From assembly GCA_036346205.1 (NCBI GenBank), contig JARFJB010001819.1, positions 4,494,001 through 4,558,000 of the forward strand: a stretch of DNA of 64,000 nucleotides, given 5' to 3'. The notes below the pieces were generated by a model. That model was given only the letters and a program-made list of their open reading frames with translations. It was not told the DNA's origin and ran no database searches. The first letter of the stretch is position 1. Every line of letters starts with the position of its first letter. Of the stretch, positions 1 to 11,389 are shown one piece after another. Both the position numbers and the translations under genes were made by a program. Source of the DNA: Vesta saturnalis (lineage: Eukaryota > Arthropoda > Insecta > Coleoptera > Lampyridae).

Positions 1-635
1 TTTAAAATTTGCAAGATGGCCGCGAGGGGGCGTAACCGCCATCCTAAACTTTTAAAGTGACTTTTTACTGAAATCCACCTAGTAAATGTACCAAAAAATT
101 ATATGCTTTTTAAAGCTGAGCTTTATTCGAGTAATTTGTTTGACGCATCTATAAAAATAAAGTGGTCGGGGGGGGGGAGGGGGTGATTCAGTGATTATTT
201 AAATAAACAGCTGTAACTCCTAAACGACTGAACTGATTTTAACACACTTAGTCTCGTTGGAAAGAGCATTTATTGCTCCATCAAATCCATCTTACCTGTA
301 ATATGTCTAATTTTTAGTGATGCCGCTAGAGCACGTTTTTTGATATAATATCAGAAAATTGAAAAAATTCTCTAAAAATTTAATGCAACAATATGACTTT
401 TTTTTCATAAAAATGAGATGAAATCATCCCTAAATAGTTTAGTGAAAACCGGATCTTGATATATATCCATACCCTAAAATATCGAAGAAAGAAAATTTAG
501 TCATTATAAAATGTGAAAAAGTCGATATTACACCCGTATTTATTCTTATTTATTTGTCTTTTTTTCAAGATTCAATGAAAAATTTCATCATTTTATAATT
601 TTTAAATAATAAAAGTTTCAAAAATTAAATGTAAT
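1..635 (+). repeat. Left terminal inverted repeat, ~0.63 kb
   Basis: This arm pairs with 2026-2640 in reverse complement along nearly its whole length, with small indels. It contains a run of G residues at about 168-183 that is not mirrored in the right arm. Degeneration between arms suggests an old insertion. Confidence 0.85.
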
Positions 636-779
636 AATATGATAATATTTATTTTTGAAAGGTATAATTACAAATTTGCGGAATTCTTTTTATTAATTTT
701 ATTTATGGCCCTAAAAAGGACCGATTGTGCAATAATACCTACTTAAGTAGGCATTAAGTACCTACTTAATGCCTACTTA

Positions 780-1855
780 AATGCTCGAATTGTCTTCCAT
801 CGACCTCGATGCATTGTTGGAGCCGCTCATCCCTGGGCACTACAGCAGCTTCAACTTCTGCTCTTAACAGGCTACGAATGGCCTTTCGAATTCGTACTTT
901 CATGTCGTCTCTCGGTGTTGGTAGTAGTTTCGTAAACAATATCTTTTAACCGACCCCATAGATAAAAGTCCAAACAGGTTAAGTCTGGGGATCGGGGTGG
1001 TCAAGGAAATACACTTCCTCGTCCAATCCACTTCTGGTGATATGTTAAATTTAAGTGTTCTCGCACATTTATTGAAAAATGTGCTGGGCAACCATCCAGT
1101 TGTAAAAACATCTAATAAAATAGGCAATTGGTTTACCAGAAAATCAAGAAACACGGCACCATTTAGTGGTTCGTCAAAAAAATAGGGACCTATAATAGCT
1201 CCGCCCAGGATGCCACACCACACATTAACACTCCAACGACCTTGATGTTGGACCTGGTGCAACCAGTGAGGATTGGTGTCAGACCAATTATGCAAATTAA
1301 CGTTTCCATCACTTTTAAAAGTGGCCTCATCCGTCCAAAGAATTTCGCATAAAAATCCTCTATTTTCACTGATCATGCCCAACATTCAATGACAATAATC
1401 TATCCGTCGGTCAAAGTCTTCGTCATGTAAGGCTTGATGTAAAACCATATGATACGGGTGCATTCTATAAATTTGAAATTAGAAACACATTGTGAAACAT
1501 GTAAAGTAGTATTTTCATTTTCAGTGACATAAGAACTTACCTATGATGCTTTAAAATGTTTTGAATTACCCATATCCAACGCGAGAGACATTGCTCTCGT
1601 ACTAACGTGGGGATTCAATGACACGTATGTTAAGACATTAACAGTATTGTCTTCCATTCTTCTAGCCCAGTCTCTTTTGGTCGAAAGCTTCCAGTATTAC
1701 GCAAATTTTGCAATAAGCACGGAAAAATTCTCGCATCGCGTAGACGCCGATCTGGATATCGAGCTTGAGTATGCTCTCTTATCCAATGCCGCATTTTGAA
1801 GACATTCAAAATATACCGAAATCATATCAACAGCTTCATCATTTGACAAAAGACA
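780..1855 (-). pseudogene. Decayed Tc1/mariner-superfamily transposase with one spliceosomal intron
   Basis: Reading the minus strand from about 1850 downward gives an N-terminal helix-turn-helix region of the DUF4817 kind (RYPDRRL...IFPCLLQNLRNTGSFRPK in broken frame). Next comes the catalytic core: ILWTDEATFK (first Asp), then WSVNVWCGI and IIGPYFFDE. In a shifted frame QLDGCPAHF (second Asp) and WIGRG follow. The end resembles the family C-terminus (IEVDGRQFEHLSRH). An intron of about 76 bp fits at 1465-1540: donor GTAAGT, acceptor TTTATAG, with family sequence (HPYHM) resuming after it. At least one frameshift near 1100 and several stops make it non-functional. Position inside the 0.63-kb inverted repeats marks it as the element's own transposase. 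Confidence 0.8.
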
Positions 1856-2025
1856 TTATACGTCTTACTTGTGCAACAAACATAAATTACACTGTCTGTT
1901 AAATTTTAATATTTGTTTACAAGTTGATTTTAGGTATTTGTTTTTTCTTAATGGCATACTCCTAATACTCTGCCTATTCTGCACTTGCATATTCTATGCA
2001 TTGATTATTATGCCCCTACATGTTT

Positions 2026-2640
2026 TTTTTTAATTTTTAAAATTATGAAATCTTTTATTATTTAAAAATTATAAAATGATGACATTTTTCATTGAATCTT
2101 GAAAAAGGCACATAAATAAGAATAAATACCGGTGTAATATCAACGTTTTCAAATTTTATAATAACTAAATTTTCTTTCTTCAATATTTTAGGGTAGGAAT
2201 AAGATATCGAGATGCAGTTTTCCCTAACCTATGTAGGGATGATTTCATCTCATTTTTATGAAAAAAAGTCATATTGTTGTATTGAACTTTTTAGAGAATT
2301 TTGCAATTTTCTGATATATCAAAAATCGCGCTCTAGCGGCATCACTAAAAATTAGACATATTACACGTAAGATGGATTTGATGGAGTAATAAATGTTCTT
2401 TCCAACGAGAGTAAGTTTATTAAAATCAGTTCAGCCGTTTAGGAGTTACAGCTGTTTATTTAAAAAATCACTGAATCACCCTCCACCACTTTATTTTAAT
2501 AGATACTCGAAGAAAGCTGAGCTTTAAAAAGCATATAATTTTTTGGTACATTTACTAGGTGGATTTCACTAAAAAATCACTTAAAAAGTTTAGGATGGCG
2601 GTTACGCCCCCTGGCGGTTATCTTGCAAATTTGAAAATAT
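2026..2640 (-). repeat. Right terminal inverted repeat, ~0.61 kb
   Basis: Reverse complement of the first ~635 bases. The outer end reads into AT-rich sequence and then into a hAT remnant, so the element boundary is close to 2630-2640. Confidence 0.85.
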
Positions 2641-2689
2641 TTTCCACGGTCTTTTTTTGGCCACTTTAGTAATAAAATTTTTTACCGCA

Positions 2690-3146
2690 ACTCTCCACGA
2701 CGAATAGTTTCCGAGAAACAGCACTTCGCATTCTTATCTGGTCACCCGGTAAATAATGAGCCGATAATCTATGTCGTTTTGATGGCAGAGGATGGAAACA
2801 ATGTACCCTTGGAAAGCATAGATACATCTGGTCATCCCCATACAGCTGACTATCTTGCTGATAAATAAGTGTAAAAATGAATATAACTGTAAAGTTACCA
2901 GTATTGTGACAGATAATGCGGCCAAAAAATTTAACAGCAGTACAGTGGTGGGGATCCCAAGAATATGTTCCAGAAATTAAGCATGTGCTGCCCATAGTGA
3001 TTTCTGTTTTGTTTGCCTGTGCATCCTCTGCTGATATCAAGCGGATGTTTTCTACTTATGGATTCATACATTCAGATATAAGAAACAGACTTGGCGGTGA
3101 CAAAGCAGCTAAATTAGTATTTCTATTTAAGCATCATAACACTTAG
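2690..3146 (+). pseudogene. hAT-superfamily transposase remnant (DUF659 and C-terminal dimerisation parts)
   Basis: Two hAT segments survive in order. At about 2780-2915 the frame reads SIDTSGHPHTADYLAD and then SIVTDNAA, matching the DUF659 segment of hAT transposases (SIDT...HT..YI, ...VTDNAAN). It then jumps directly to the C-terminal dimerisation domain at 2920-3146: VQWWGSQEYVPEIKHVLP, then SSADIKRMFSTYGFIHSD and IRNRLGGDKAAKLVF. The dimerisation domain is open for 76 codons to its stop. The region between the two segments, about 250 residues in intact relatives, is deleted. No terminal inverted repeats were found, so this is an internal fragment. Confidence 0.8.
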
Positions 3147-4561
3147 GTTATAGACGTTCAGCAATATTTAGTTTTTTTTTAAATATAGTTCCTTTTTGTA
3201 TTAAACACATTTTTTAATAGCGTTGTTTTTGTAAAAAGATTGCTGAATTTTTTTTAATTATTATAATAAATAAATATTAACACATAAAAATGCATCAAGC
3301 TTTTATTTTTTTATGAACAAATACATTTTAAAGTGTTCAAATTTGAGCCCCCTTTTGTGAACTAAATTAATCACTATTTTTATTTCAAAAAAATCATGAT
3401 TCGTGATTTTAATCAACTGATTTCAATCATCTCAACCCTTGAATTGAAGAACATTACGAAAGAGGCTTACCAGGACTGTTTTGCAAAGTGGAAACACCAC
3501 TGGGTAATGTGTGTGAATATGGGATAGGTGTATTTTGAAGGAGACAAGGACCAATGTATAAGTTGAAAAATAAAAATTTAAAAAATGAAGTTCGGTTATT
3601 TTTTGAATAAATCTCGTATAATGTTCAACAAGCCTGAAATATACAGAGTGTTCCATTTAAAGTAAGTATGGTTCATAACTCAATATATTATTATAATAAA
3701 AGAACTAATTATATCATTAAAATCTACCTAAAAATTCTAGCGATGGCAATGTTTACCTCTCCGGTAATTTTGGAATAAATGCATTACTAGGAGTGTGCGA
3801 AAATTGAAAAAACTGTATATGGAAATCGGCTTCTTAAGGACTCCCGTTGGGGGGAGGGTGCACATTTTTTTATTTAGGTCTTATTTATCCAAACACATTT
3901 TGTTTTATTTTGCTACTTAAACCTGTTTAAAAATGACAGAGGGACATCATGCATTTGGAACCCCCTTGTAGTATTAGATAAGTTAGATTTAAGAGACTGT
4001 AAACTTCTCTATGAAATATAAAATAAAGTTAAATAAATATTCTAAGACAAGCGTTGTCTAAAGAGAAGGAACCGAATCTGTTAAGTAGTACGAAAAAGTC
4101 GATGTTGAGTACTCAAAGAGAGCGGGAGCGGTAGCTCCCACCAAAGTATATTTAAGTACCTGTTACGTGGTACTACTCAAAACGTGCCAAAGTTGCACCT
4201 AACAAATGGGCGACTTGTAGTCCGAAATAACTGGGGATAGACCAGTAACTGAGCTCAGCAGAGATTGCCGTGTCATTGGCTGGGACGAACTAAACGGCTA
4301 TAAGAAAAGAGCCTTGGACCGCCACCTAGAATAGAGTACGACCTTAGTTCTGTAGGCAACGTTAAACATATTCTTAGATAAGTAATAACGCAAGGTAACA
4401 GCGTAAGAGTTTAGGAACAAAAGACAAAAATGCAATCAACTTAATACTCAATATATTCTTAAAAATAAACCTTAAGAATACACCAGTAATTTTCGACATC
4501 TCTTCGGTAAAGAAGCCGAAGTCGAAGATGACTTCAAGCAAGAAGCGAAAACGAAGCAAAA
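3147..4561. other. No gene recognised; AT-rich spacer with TE-end-like fragments
   Basis: No open frame here resembles a known protein. At 3643-3660 an ACAGAGTGTTCCATTTAAA motif matches the subterminal motif of several inverted-repeat elements in this window. The stretch 3990-4560 is less AT-rich, has a TATA-like CTATAAGAAAAG at about 4298 and ends in purine-rich sequence. It could be a solo LTR, but no duplicated flanks or paired LTR were found. Confidence 0.4.
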
Positions 4562-4654
4562 CGCCACATATTTCATTCCCTCCCTAAGGGGGAGAACGGG
4601 TTACTTGAGCTTTCTAAGCTCTTCAGCCGCAATCATGGATTCCCAGCATACATA

Positions 4655-5518
4655 CCAAGGCTGTTTTTTTCAATCTCCGATAGGCTATAAAAAAAGAAGG
4701 GTGAATATAAAAAAATTATTTTATTACCAAAAGTAATATACAATGAAGGTTACTTCTTTACATAACCACCTTGACGATAGAGGCATTTGTCATATCTGTG
4801 AACAAGCTTTGCAATATATTCTTTATAAAATGTTGCCGACAATGATTTGAGGTGAATTTTGACGGTTTCTTTGACAGTTTGAAGCCCCCCCCCAGCCACT
4901 TATTAAATTCAGGAAAAAGATGAAAGTCACTTTTCGCTAGGTCGGAACTATATGGTGGAAACGCCAAAGCTGCAACCATTCGGCAAGTTTTGTGGTTGTT
5001 AGTCAACATCTTTGGGACTCAGCGAGCACAAAGTTTTCGGTAGTGCAACTGTTCAGTGACTATAGAGTACAGGGAAGATCTTGAAATTTCCGGAAATTTC
5101 ATTGATAATTCACTTATGGCGAACCTTCGATTTTCCTTTACCACTTGGTCTGCTCGTTGAACAAGGTAGTCTGTAACGACAGACCAGCGTCCTTGACCCC
5201 TTCATCATGCACATCAGTTCGGTCATCTTTTTACATTCGACACCATACATTCGACTCATTCTTCGATGAATTTCCGCTGCACTATTACCTTCTGCCTGCA
5301 AGAAACGAATAACACTTCGTAATTCACCTTTGGCGGGAGAATCAATAGAGACAGCCATGTTTACGTGACTGCAGGTAAACAAGAAATGGCGCGTTGTACT
5401 TGGCAATGACAGAGCGTGTGAAGGGGGACATGCGCTGTCGCCTACTACGCACACCAGCTAGCTGCCGCGTTCTTGGCTTTCATATGTGCGATTGGAGGTT
5501 GAAAAAAACAGCAACTCG
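4655..5518 (-). mobile_element. Internally deleted mariner transposon with TA target duplication
   Basis: The left end CCAAGGCTGTTTTTTTCAAT and the right end, read in reverse complement as CGAGTTGCTGTTTTTTTCAA, form matching terminal inverted repeats. Each is flanked by TA (4653-4654 and 5519-5520). The element is 864 bp, shorter than the ~1.3 kb usual for mariner, and contains both ends of a mariner transposase. Removing it with one TA restores the SINE-like repeat across CAGCATAC/ATACATTA. Confidence 0.9.
4758..5358 (-). pseudogene. Mariner (SETMAR-type) transposase remnant
   Basis: The N-terminus starts at the ATG complementary to 5356-5358 and reads MAVSIDSPAKGELRSVIRFL, then AAEIHRRMSRMYGV. 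This is the helix-turn-helix start typical of insect mariner transposases annotated as SETMAR-like. The central part, with the first catalytic Asp, is deleted. The C-terminal part (4758-5009) reads FPPYSSDLAKSDFHLFPEF and KWLGGG. It retains the third catalytic Asp region in slightly altered form (the family has PPYSPDLAPSD). Frameshifts separate the parts, and the protein cannot be functional. Confidence 0.85.
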
Positions 5519-5530
5519 TAGATACATTAC

Positions 5531-5575
5531 GTGCGTGCGTGCGTGCGTGCGTGTGTGTGTGGGTGCGTGCGTGCG

Positions 5576-5654
<79 letters not shown>
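5531..5654. repeat. Compound microsatellite (GTGC)n(GT)n(TA)n
   Basis: Runs of GTGC and GT (5531-5584) are followed by about 34 TA units (5586-5654). It lies inside SINE-like copy 1, where copy 2 has only ACGCATATATGCATGG. The tract therefore probably grew from that seed. Confidence 0.95.
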
Positions 5655-5656
<2 letters not shown>

Positions 5657-5839
5657 TGGAATTAAGGATGGGTGTGGTCAGGATAAGATCGGAAAGAACG
5701 GAGTTGGGGTTCTGAAGGGAAAAATATTACCACAGCATTCACCTAAGTAGCCGCACATGGTGTGCGTATATGAACAAAACTTCCTAAAAAAACCTCATAC
5801 AGGGCAGACTGTAATTAATTTCATGCCGGGCTTACGCTT

Positions 5840-6789
5840 ACATAGTCAGAGATCTAATGTGATTGGGTCAGATAATGGACGTGGCACTTTGGTAGGGTCT
5901 TGCGTCGAAATTTAAAACGATTTTAACCATGGAAGAAGGGGAAACAATTAATTATAGTAATGAATGTTTTTAAGCAAAACAAGCGGATAATCAAATAATT
6001 GATTTAAAGATTTTTTGTAAGGATTTTGGGATCTTTACAATACATTTAATGGACTCAAAAACTAAAGCAGTTGGGCATATTACATCGTTATAATAAATGA
6101 TTTTGATTTATGTTCTTGAATCCAAAATTGACACAATATACATCTTCCATAACAAAAAACCAAACTTTGGTATGATTCTTGCTTTTGAAACACCCCGTAC
6201 ATTTCAAAATAATTTTAAATATGCACATTAACACCCTGTAAAAAATTTTCTTTCTACCTCCTTTTGTTTTGCTATAATCAACCTACGCGGTTGTGGCCGA
6301 CTTTCATGAAAATCGCTTATGTATTTTTTTTAAGTTATCGTGGCTACAGACACACACGCTCATAGACATCAAGTCGAAAATGCTCTAGATAGTTTGGTTT
6401 GCAAATACTGAAAACATGTAAATCTGTCGAAAACTCCAGATTGATTTTTTTTTTCACAAAAACAATATTTTACTTTATGGGTGCTTCACACATAAGAAAG
6501 TAAACACAAACACAAATTTGAGATCGAAGCATGTGTACACGCTTTAGACATTTTAGACACTACTACTATTACTATTATGTGTGAAGCTAATAAAATGAGA
6601 AGTAAACCAACTACAAAAACTCATCTTTTAAAGATTATTAAAAGAAATAACAGTGAGAAACGAAGTGAAGTGGGTTGAAATAACGGTAAATTTAAAAATA
6701 ATAAAGTTTTATTCTGTATAAAAAACATAAAAGTAAACATTCAGTGTTAAAAAACGGTAACAAAGAAAGCAATATTCCTATAATTAAAA
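5840..6789. other. No gene recognised; fragments with ACACCCTGTA motifs
   Basis: AT-rich sequence without a recognisable protein. Motifs AACACCCCGTACATTT (about 6189) and TAACACCCTGTAAAAAA (about 6230) resemble the terminal or subterminal motif shared by inverted-repeat elements in the window. A following stretch, GTTATCGTGGCTACAGACAC, looks like part of a dispersed repeat. Confidence 0.35.
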
Positions 6790-8275
6790 GTTAGCCTCAT
6801 AACTCAACACTGCATTTGTTGCACATGTACCTTGTTTCCTTCCTTTTCTTTTCCCTTTTTGTTACGTGACAAAATATAGTCTTGAGGGGTTTTTGGTTTT
6901 CGCTGTTTCTGGGATACATTCTGGGAAATGCCGTTGCGTGAGTCGCTGAGGATTACAGTTGATAGCAGGTGTTCTTATAGAATAATTTGTAGGAAATTTA
7001 AAATAAAGTAGTACATTTTACAATAAACCACACTATGTTTCAAATAACTGCCATATAACTTCAAGATGAAATCTTGCAACCTTCTGAGGAACTATGGTAA
7101 TAAGAATTAAGTAACGAAATATCCAAAATGTGAAAAAAAAACTTCTTGTACCAGTTCAAAGTCTTTCATTTGTAATCAAGGCTAAAAATCATCTTATTTT
7201 TGGAAGGGTTATCATTTTGTTTGGATAAGTGGTTATCATATGCGTGTGTCGACGATATTTCTACTTTATCATCATCAACCCATCAAAACATCTAGATACA
7301 ACCTATCTCTTTTTCAATTTTGTAAATAGTGGCTTATTCTTTCGAAATGTTCCACATGAATTTGTTTTCTTTTTATGAAGAAAAGTTGATAGCGCAGGAC
7401 TGCTATAAAAGTTGTCAGTAAAAACGAGTGCTCCTTATTAAGATATGGATCTAAAAGTTTAACTACAACAGCACCCGAGATACCCAGTCCAAGTTTGCCA
7501 TCAAAATTGTTAGTGGCAGTTTTACCCAAGTACACCGTAAAATCTAAAACAGTTCCAGTTCACAGTTGCACAAGACAAAAAGTTTAATGCCAAAACGGTG
7601 TCTCTTGGTTTTTATAAACTGTAAACTTAATCGTCCCTTGAAGAGCACTACGCTTTCATCTATTACCAAATCCTGGAATGGTGTAAATTGCGTTCGAAAT
7701 TGTTATTTGTACTCTCTTATTATAAAAATGTAAATATCTCTGACTTTGTAAATACCCGTCTCTTGGCATGTTTGAAGAGATAGAAGGAGAATACAATAGC
7801 TCGTTTTGCAACCAATATTCTTTTACTGAAACTTTTTTTTATTTCTGGGCATTAGCAGAGTTACACCAATGCATACAAAAAATACAAGCAATGTCACATC
7901 GTCCGTAAAAAAAAAAAAAGAATAAAATTTCAGATTTACCATATAAAGGATTGTTGGTTATTCCACTATAAATGTTACTCAACTGGTATACTTGGGGTTC
8001 AGAATAGTTGTGTGTCCACAAAATATCCGGATCCGGTTTATGAGCTCATTTTCTTCACGTTCTACATTTTCTTCACGTTCTATATCTTCACCCAAATTTG
8101 TTAAACCACGCTGATCTTCATCTTCACTTTCTTCCGCAGAACTCGGAATATATTTGCTTGTACTGTTTGGAAAAGGTTCTTCATCACTGTTGAAATAACC
8201 ATCGTTGTCTATTTGCTTTAAAATATGATCTCCTTTTTTTCGTTCGATCCACAAAACGATGAAGTCTACCTTTCA
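6790..8275 (-). pseudogene. piggyBac-like transposase remnant (DDE_Tnp_1_7)
   Basis: Minus-strand order matches piggyBac. An acidic N-terminus (8254-8020; NSDEEPFPN, SSAEESEDEDQ) is followed at about 7690-7560 by the core VIDESVVLFKGRLS (first catalytic Asp), FIKTKRHRFGIKLFVLC and YTGK-like sequence. Then comes NNFDGKLGLG and VVVKLLDPYLNKEHS (7535-7400). Near 6960-6800 is the C-terminal RLTQRHFPECIP and a degraded KGKEK...CNKC-like zinc-binding end. The expected DNWYTS second-Asp motif after NKEHS is lost. Many stops and frameshifts break it. No TTAA-flanked inverted repeats were identified. Confidence 0.8.
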
Positions 8276-8529
8276 TTTTTTAGCCCTAGGCGCACCCGTA
8301 TGCTTATTGGTCGCCATCTGTAAAATACTAAATAGTTAATAGATAAACATAGTAACACACGCCATGAATCGACTATTGTTGTAGATTTCCGTCAGTGGCT
8401 TATACTTTTCAGGAACAATATGACGTATGCAAACACAGCGAATAATCTGCAGCGGCCACATTGTGACAGATTAATCAAAAATATTTTGTCAAACGTTTGC
8501 CAAGATCATCTACTGTCATCCGAAAAATT

Positions 8530-10072
8530 AAAAGTTAAATTCGGTTGTACACGGAGTTTGCTACGGTGGTAAAACAACTTTATGTTTCGAATTGCCGTAA
8601 CTCAATTTTTTAAATGGAACACCCTGTATTTTGTAAGTGATTCAGATAGAGATATAAATTCTCTTTCGATTATATATTGGGTTTCTTATACCTAAAGTTG
8701 CCAATTTTTTAATTATTGCAATTTTAATAACAGGACCGTGTTATGCGAATTGTCATTTTAGAAAGCCATGTTAAATATTCCGAGAGCGTCATTTCTGTAT
8801 ATTGCAAGATTGCCATAATAAAAAAACAAGTTGATCAAATCATCAACACAAAGCAACGCCTTATTTTTATTACAAAATTTTAACACCTACATAATGAAAT
8901 TAATAGGAGAAATACCAGAGCAATTTACAATAAGTGTTCAAACACACCGCCATTTGTTTCAAGTACAGTTGAATTCGTTCCGTAAATCAATTAGCATGTC
9001 ATGGGTCACTTGGCGAAAAGCATTACGAATTTTCTCTTTCATATCTTCGCCAATAGTTGAATGAGTTGGTACACAGTGTCCTTTATACAGCCCCAAAGGA
9101 AAAATAGGTCTGGAGACCTAGCGGACTAGTTCTGTGGACCACCTCGTCCAATCCAGCGACCAGGAATCTAATATTTCAAAAATTTCGAACATTCAACGTC
9201 GAATGTGTAGGTGCACCATCATGTTGGCACCACAATCTATGAACATTTTCAAGGACATATTGCAGTAAATCATTCAATTAATGTGCAAGAAAGTGGATCT
9301 CTTTGATTGTTCTCAAAAAAATTTAGACCAACAACTTGTGCCGACAATTCCACCCCACACGTTCATTGACCACTGATATTGATGATCAACTGCTCTCAGG
9401 AATTCGGGCTTATCGGTAGAGTAATGTTTCTGATTAGGGAGGCCTCTGTTACTAAAAGTCGCCTCATCAGCAAAAGGGGCACAGTTCTGAAAATCTGGTT
9501 CGGCATTCAATTTATTATTAATTCACTCACAAAATTGACACCGGCTTTCTAAAACTTGCGGAAAAAGTTTCTGGTGTTTTTGAGTATGCTACTTTTCAAA
9601 ATACATAAATGCATTTTCCTCAATGTTTACATTGCACGCATGCGTTTTGTATAATTAACGCTGCCTGTTGTTTCAAACCTCCCTTTGAGTCTTTCGAAGA
9701 TAAATTCAAGTGGGTGTCTTCTGTCAGGGTACTTCTGAGCATAACTTCGGGATGCAAGAAGACAGTTTCGATGGCATTTTCCTAATACACACAACACAAA
9801 TACTAATTTACTGCGAATTAATAAGCCAGATCATTGTTTTTGTTTTTTACAGTTACTTTCACAGTCCTCTAAAAAATTACAATTCGCGTAACACAATCCT
9901 GTTATTCTTAAAACTGCAATAATTTAAAAAGTGTCAAATTTAGGTATAGGAAACCCGATATAATTCATTTTTTTATCTGAATCACTTACAAAACAATTAG
10001 TTATGGCGAATCGAAATATTAAGTCATTGTACCACCGTAGCAAACACCCTTTAGAACGAAATTTAAGGATTA
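8530..10072 (-). mobile_element. Second long-inverted-repeat Tc1/mariner-superfamily element
   Basis: The arms 8530-8765 and about 9875-10072 are inverted copies. Shared blocks are TTTGCTACGGTGGTA / TACCACCGTAGCAAA, TTTTGTAAGTGATTCAGATA / CTGAATCACTTACAAAA, and GGGTTTCTTATACCTAAA / TTTAGGTATAGGAAACCC. A minus-strand transposase remnant lies between them. The arms carry the GGAACACCCTGTATTTT and GGGTTTCYTATACCTAAA modules that also occur in the arms of the 13.8-kb interval at 10274-24080. This indicates the two are relatives. Outer boundaries are approximate. Confidence 0.8.
8930..9700 (-). pseudogene. Decayed Tc1/mariner-superfamily transposase
   Basis: The best segment (9510-9313) reads FADEATFSNRGLPNQKHYST and WSMNVWGGIVG, the same core as the transposases at 780-1855 and 15483-16515 (first catalytic Asp, WSVNVWGGI). 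Downstream on the minus strand a fragment near 9060-8990 reads IGEDMKEKIRNAFRQVTHDM, which is the family's C-terminal region. The second and third catalytic motifs are not recognisable in frame. It is the presumed former transposase of the element that encloses it. Confidence 0.7.
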
Positions 10073-10273
10073 ACTAGCGACATCTACTCACAAGTGGCGT
10101 TAATTAACATTTTTATTTTATTTTACTGTATGTCCTATATCAAATAAGGTTTAAAAAAAGTAGACTCTGTGCTGAATGTTACGTTGCCATTATTATCCTC
10201 ACCACGACTCCTCAACATCGTAAAATAATTGCTTTCATGAAGAGCCTTGTAACCAGAACTTCTGTTGGAATAA

Positions 10274-10900
10274 TAATATACAGGGTGAATCACGACCAAC
10301 GCCACGGAGTTCTACGGCGAAGCGGCATATCATCGATAATTTCTAATACATTGATATTATGTAAGTCAATATGAGCAACATTTAAAAATATTTTTTAATA
10401 TACAGTGTGCTCCAAAAAAAAGTGGCATATCAAAGTTGTTTTTTTTTAAATGACACATCCCGTATATTATTGCATTTTCGAATTTTACATAAAAAATAAG
10501 TAGCACTTTCATAAGGGTTCCCTATACTTACATACACAGTGTTTCAAGTTATATCAATTTTTCTGAAAATGTAGAGTTTTAGGAAAAATTCAATATATCC
10601 TAATAAAATTAACTCCAACAAATTTACCGTTAGGTTTAAGTAAAATACTGTTCCCTTAGTCTATTTATTGACTGAATAGTAAACACTTCTTTACAAGGTG
10701 TTAATTTTTTTCAGTTAAATTAGTAGAACATTCATACTGAAATATTCGGCTTATTTTAAACGGAACACCCTGTATTTTATACGCTTATCGTTCAGCTTAC
10801 TTAATTACCTTTAAACTTCTATAAGGGTTTCCTATACCTAAACCTTAAAATTTTCAACGTATTTAATAATTTTTGGAATTTGTCTGTTCCTGTATCATTT
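10274..10900 (+). repeat. Left arm of the 13.8-kb inverted repeat
   Basis: 627 bp, colinear in reverse complement with 23473-24080. It includes GGAACACCCTGTATTTTATA at about 10761 and GGGTTTCCTATACCTAAA at about 10827. Confidence 0.9.
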
Positions 10901-11389
10901 GTAGATTGAAAAATTACCTACTTTAAGGCTGTTCATTACCGGTAAACTTCCTATACAAAACAATGTAACTTTGTTCAATTCCAGAGAAAAATGAATCATT
11001 CAAATTCCTTCAAATAAAAAAATTGAAACAACGAACCTATTTACTTTGACACTGTGGTACTATATTTTAAAAATTCAATCAGGTTATTAAAAACAGAGTT
11101 TATAATAAAAAATTAAATTGCAATAATAACAAAATAAAACTAAAGGTATCTTTTAAATACACAACAGCATAGAATTATAAGAGTGTGATTCACTTTCTAA
11201 AAAATTATAAATAAAATGTAATTAAAGTTGTTTTATAATTGAATTAATAATAAAATGCCGCCTCGTTAGCCACGCCTATAATTATTACTTACGCCTATAT
11301 ATTTATGCGTGATCAATAGAAATAGTTTACATTGTTCTTAGAAAACAATCAAAAGTGTCAGTTTTGTGAGTGCTATTAATTAAACAAGA

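Larger units (their letters stand above)
1..2640 (-). mobile_element. Long-inverted-repeat DNA transposon (IS630/Tc1/mariner superfamily)
   Basis: The first ~635 bases and 2026-2640 are inverted copies of each other. Matching blocks in the same relative order include the outer GCGTAACCGCCATCCTAAAC, the AGCTGAGCTTT block, CAGCTGTAACTCCTAAACG and the inner AAAAATTTCATCATTTTATAA region. Between them lies a minus-strand transposase remnant. The left repeat is already in phase at base 4, so the true left end may lie just outside the window and the target duplication cannot be read. Long terminal repeats with a single transposase gene between them are a foldback-like architecture. Confidence 0.85.
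4562..5830 (-). repeat. SINE-like repeat, copy 1, split by a mariner insertion and a microsatellite
   Basis: The segments 4562-4654 and 5640-5800 match the intact-looking copy at 62608-62950 in the same order. Shared blocks are CATTTCATTCCCTCCC, ATCATGGATTCCCAGCATAC, GGTGTGGTCAGGATA, CCTAAGTAGCCGCACATGGT and AACCTCATACA. A mariner sits between them at 4655-5518. The ATATATG stretch present in copy 2 has expanded here to a GT-rich/(TA)n tract. The tRNA-related head seen in copy 2 is not recognisable. Strand is assigned from the tRNA-like B box of copy 2. Confidence 0.75.

Noticed and set aside
997..1185. 62-codon plus-strand frame
   Set aside because: Antisense of the Tc1/mariner-type transposase remnant.
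3990..4560. Solo LTR of a retrovirus-like element
   Set aside because: It has a TATA-like box and different composition, but no TG...CA ends with matching short duplications and no second copy in the window.
5394..5750. 118-codon plus-strand frame
   Set aside because: It runs through the compound microsatellite and SINE-like repeat; the repeated residues come from GTGC, GT and TA units.
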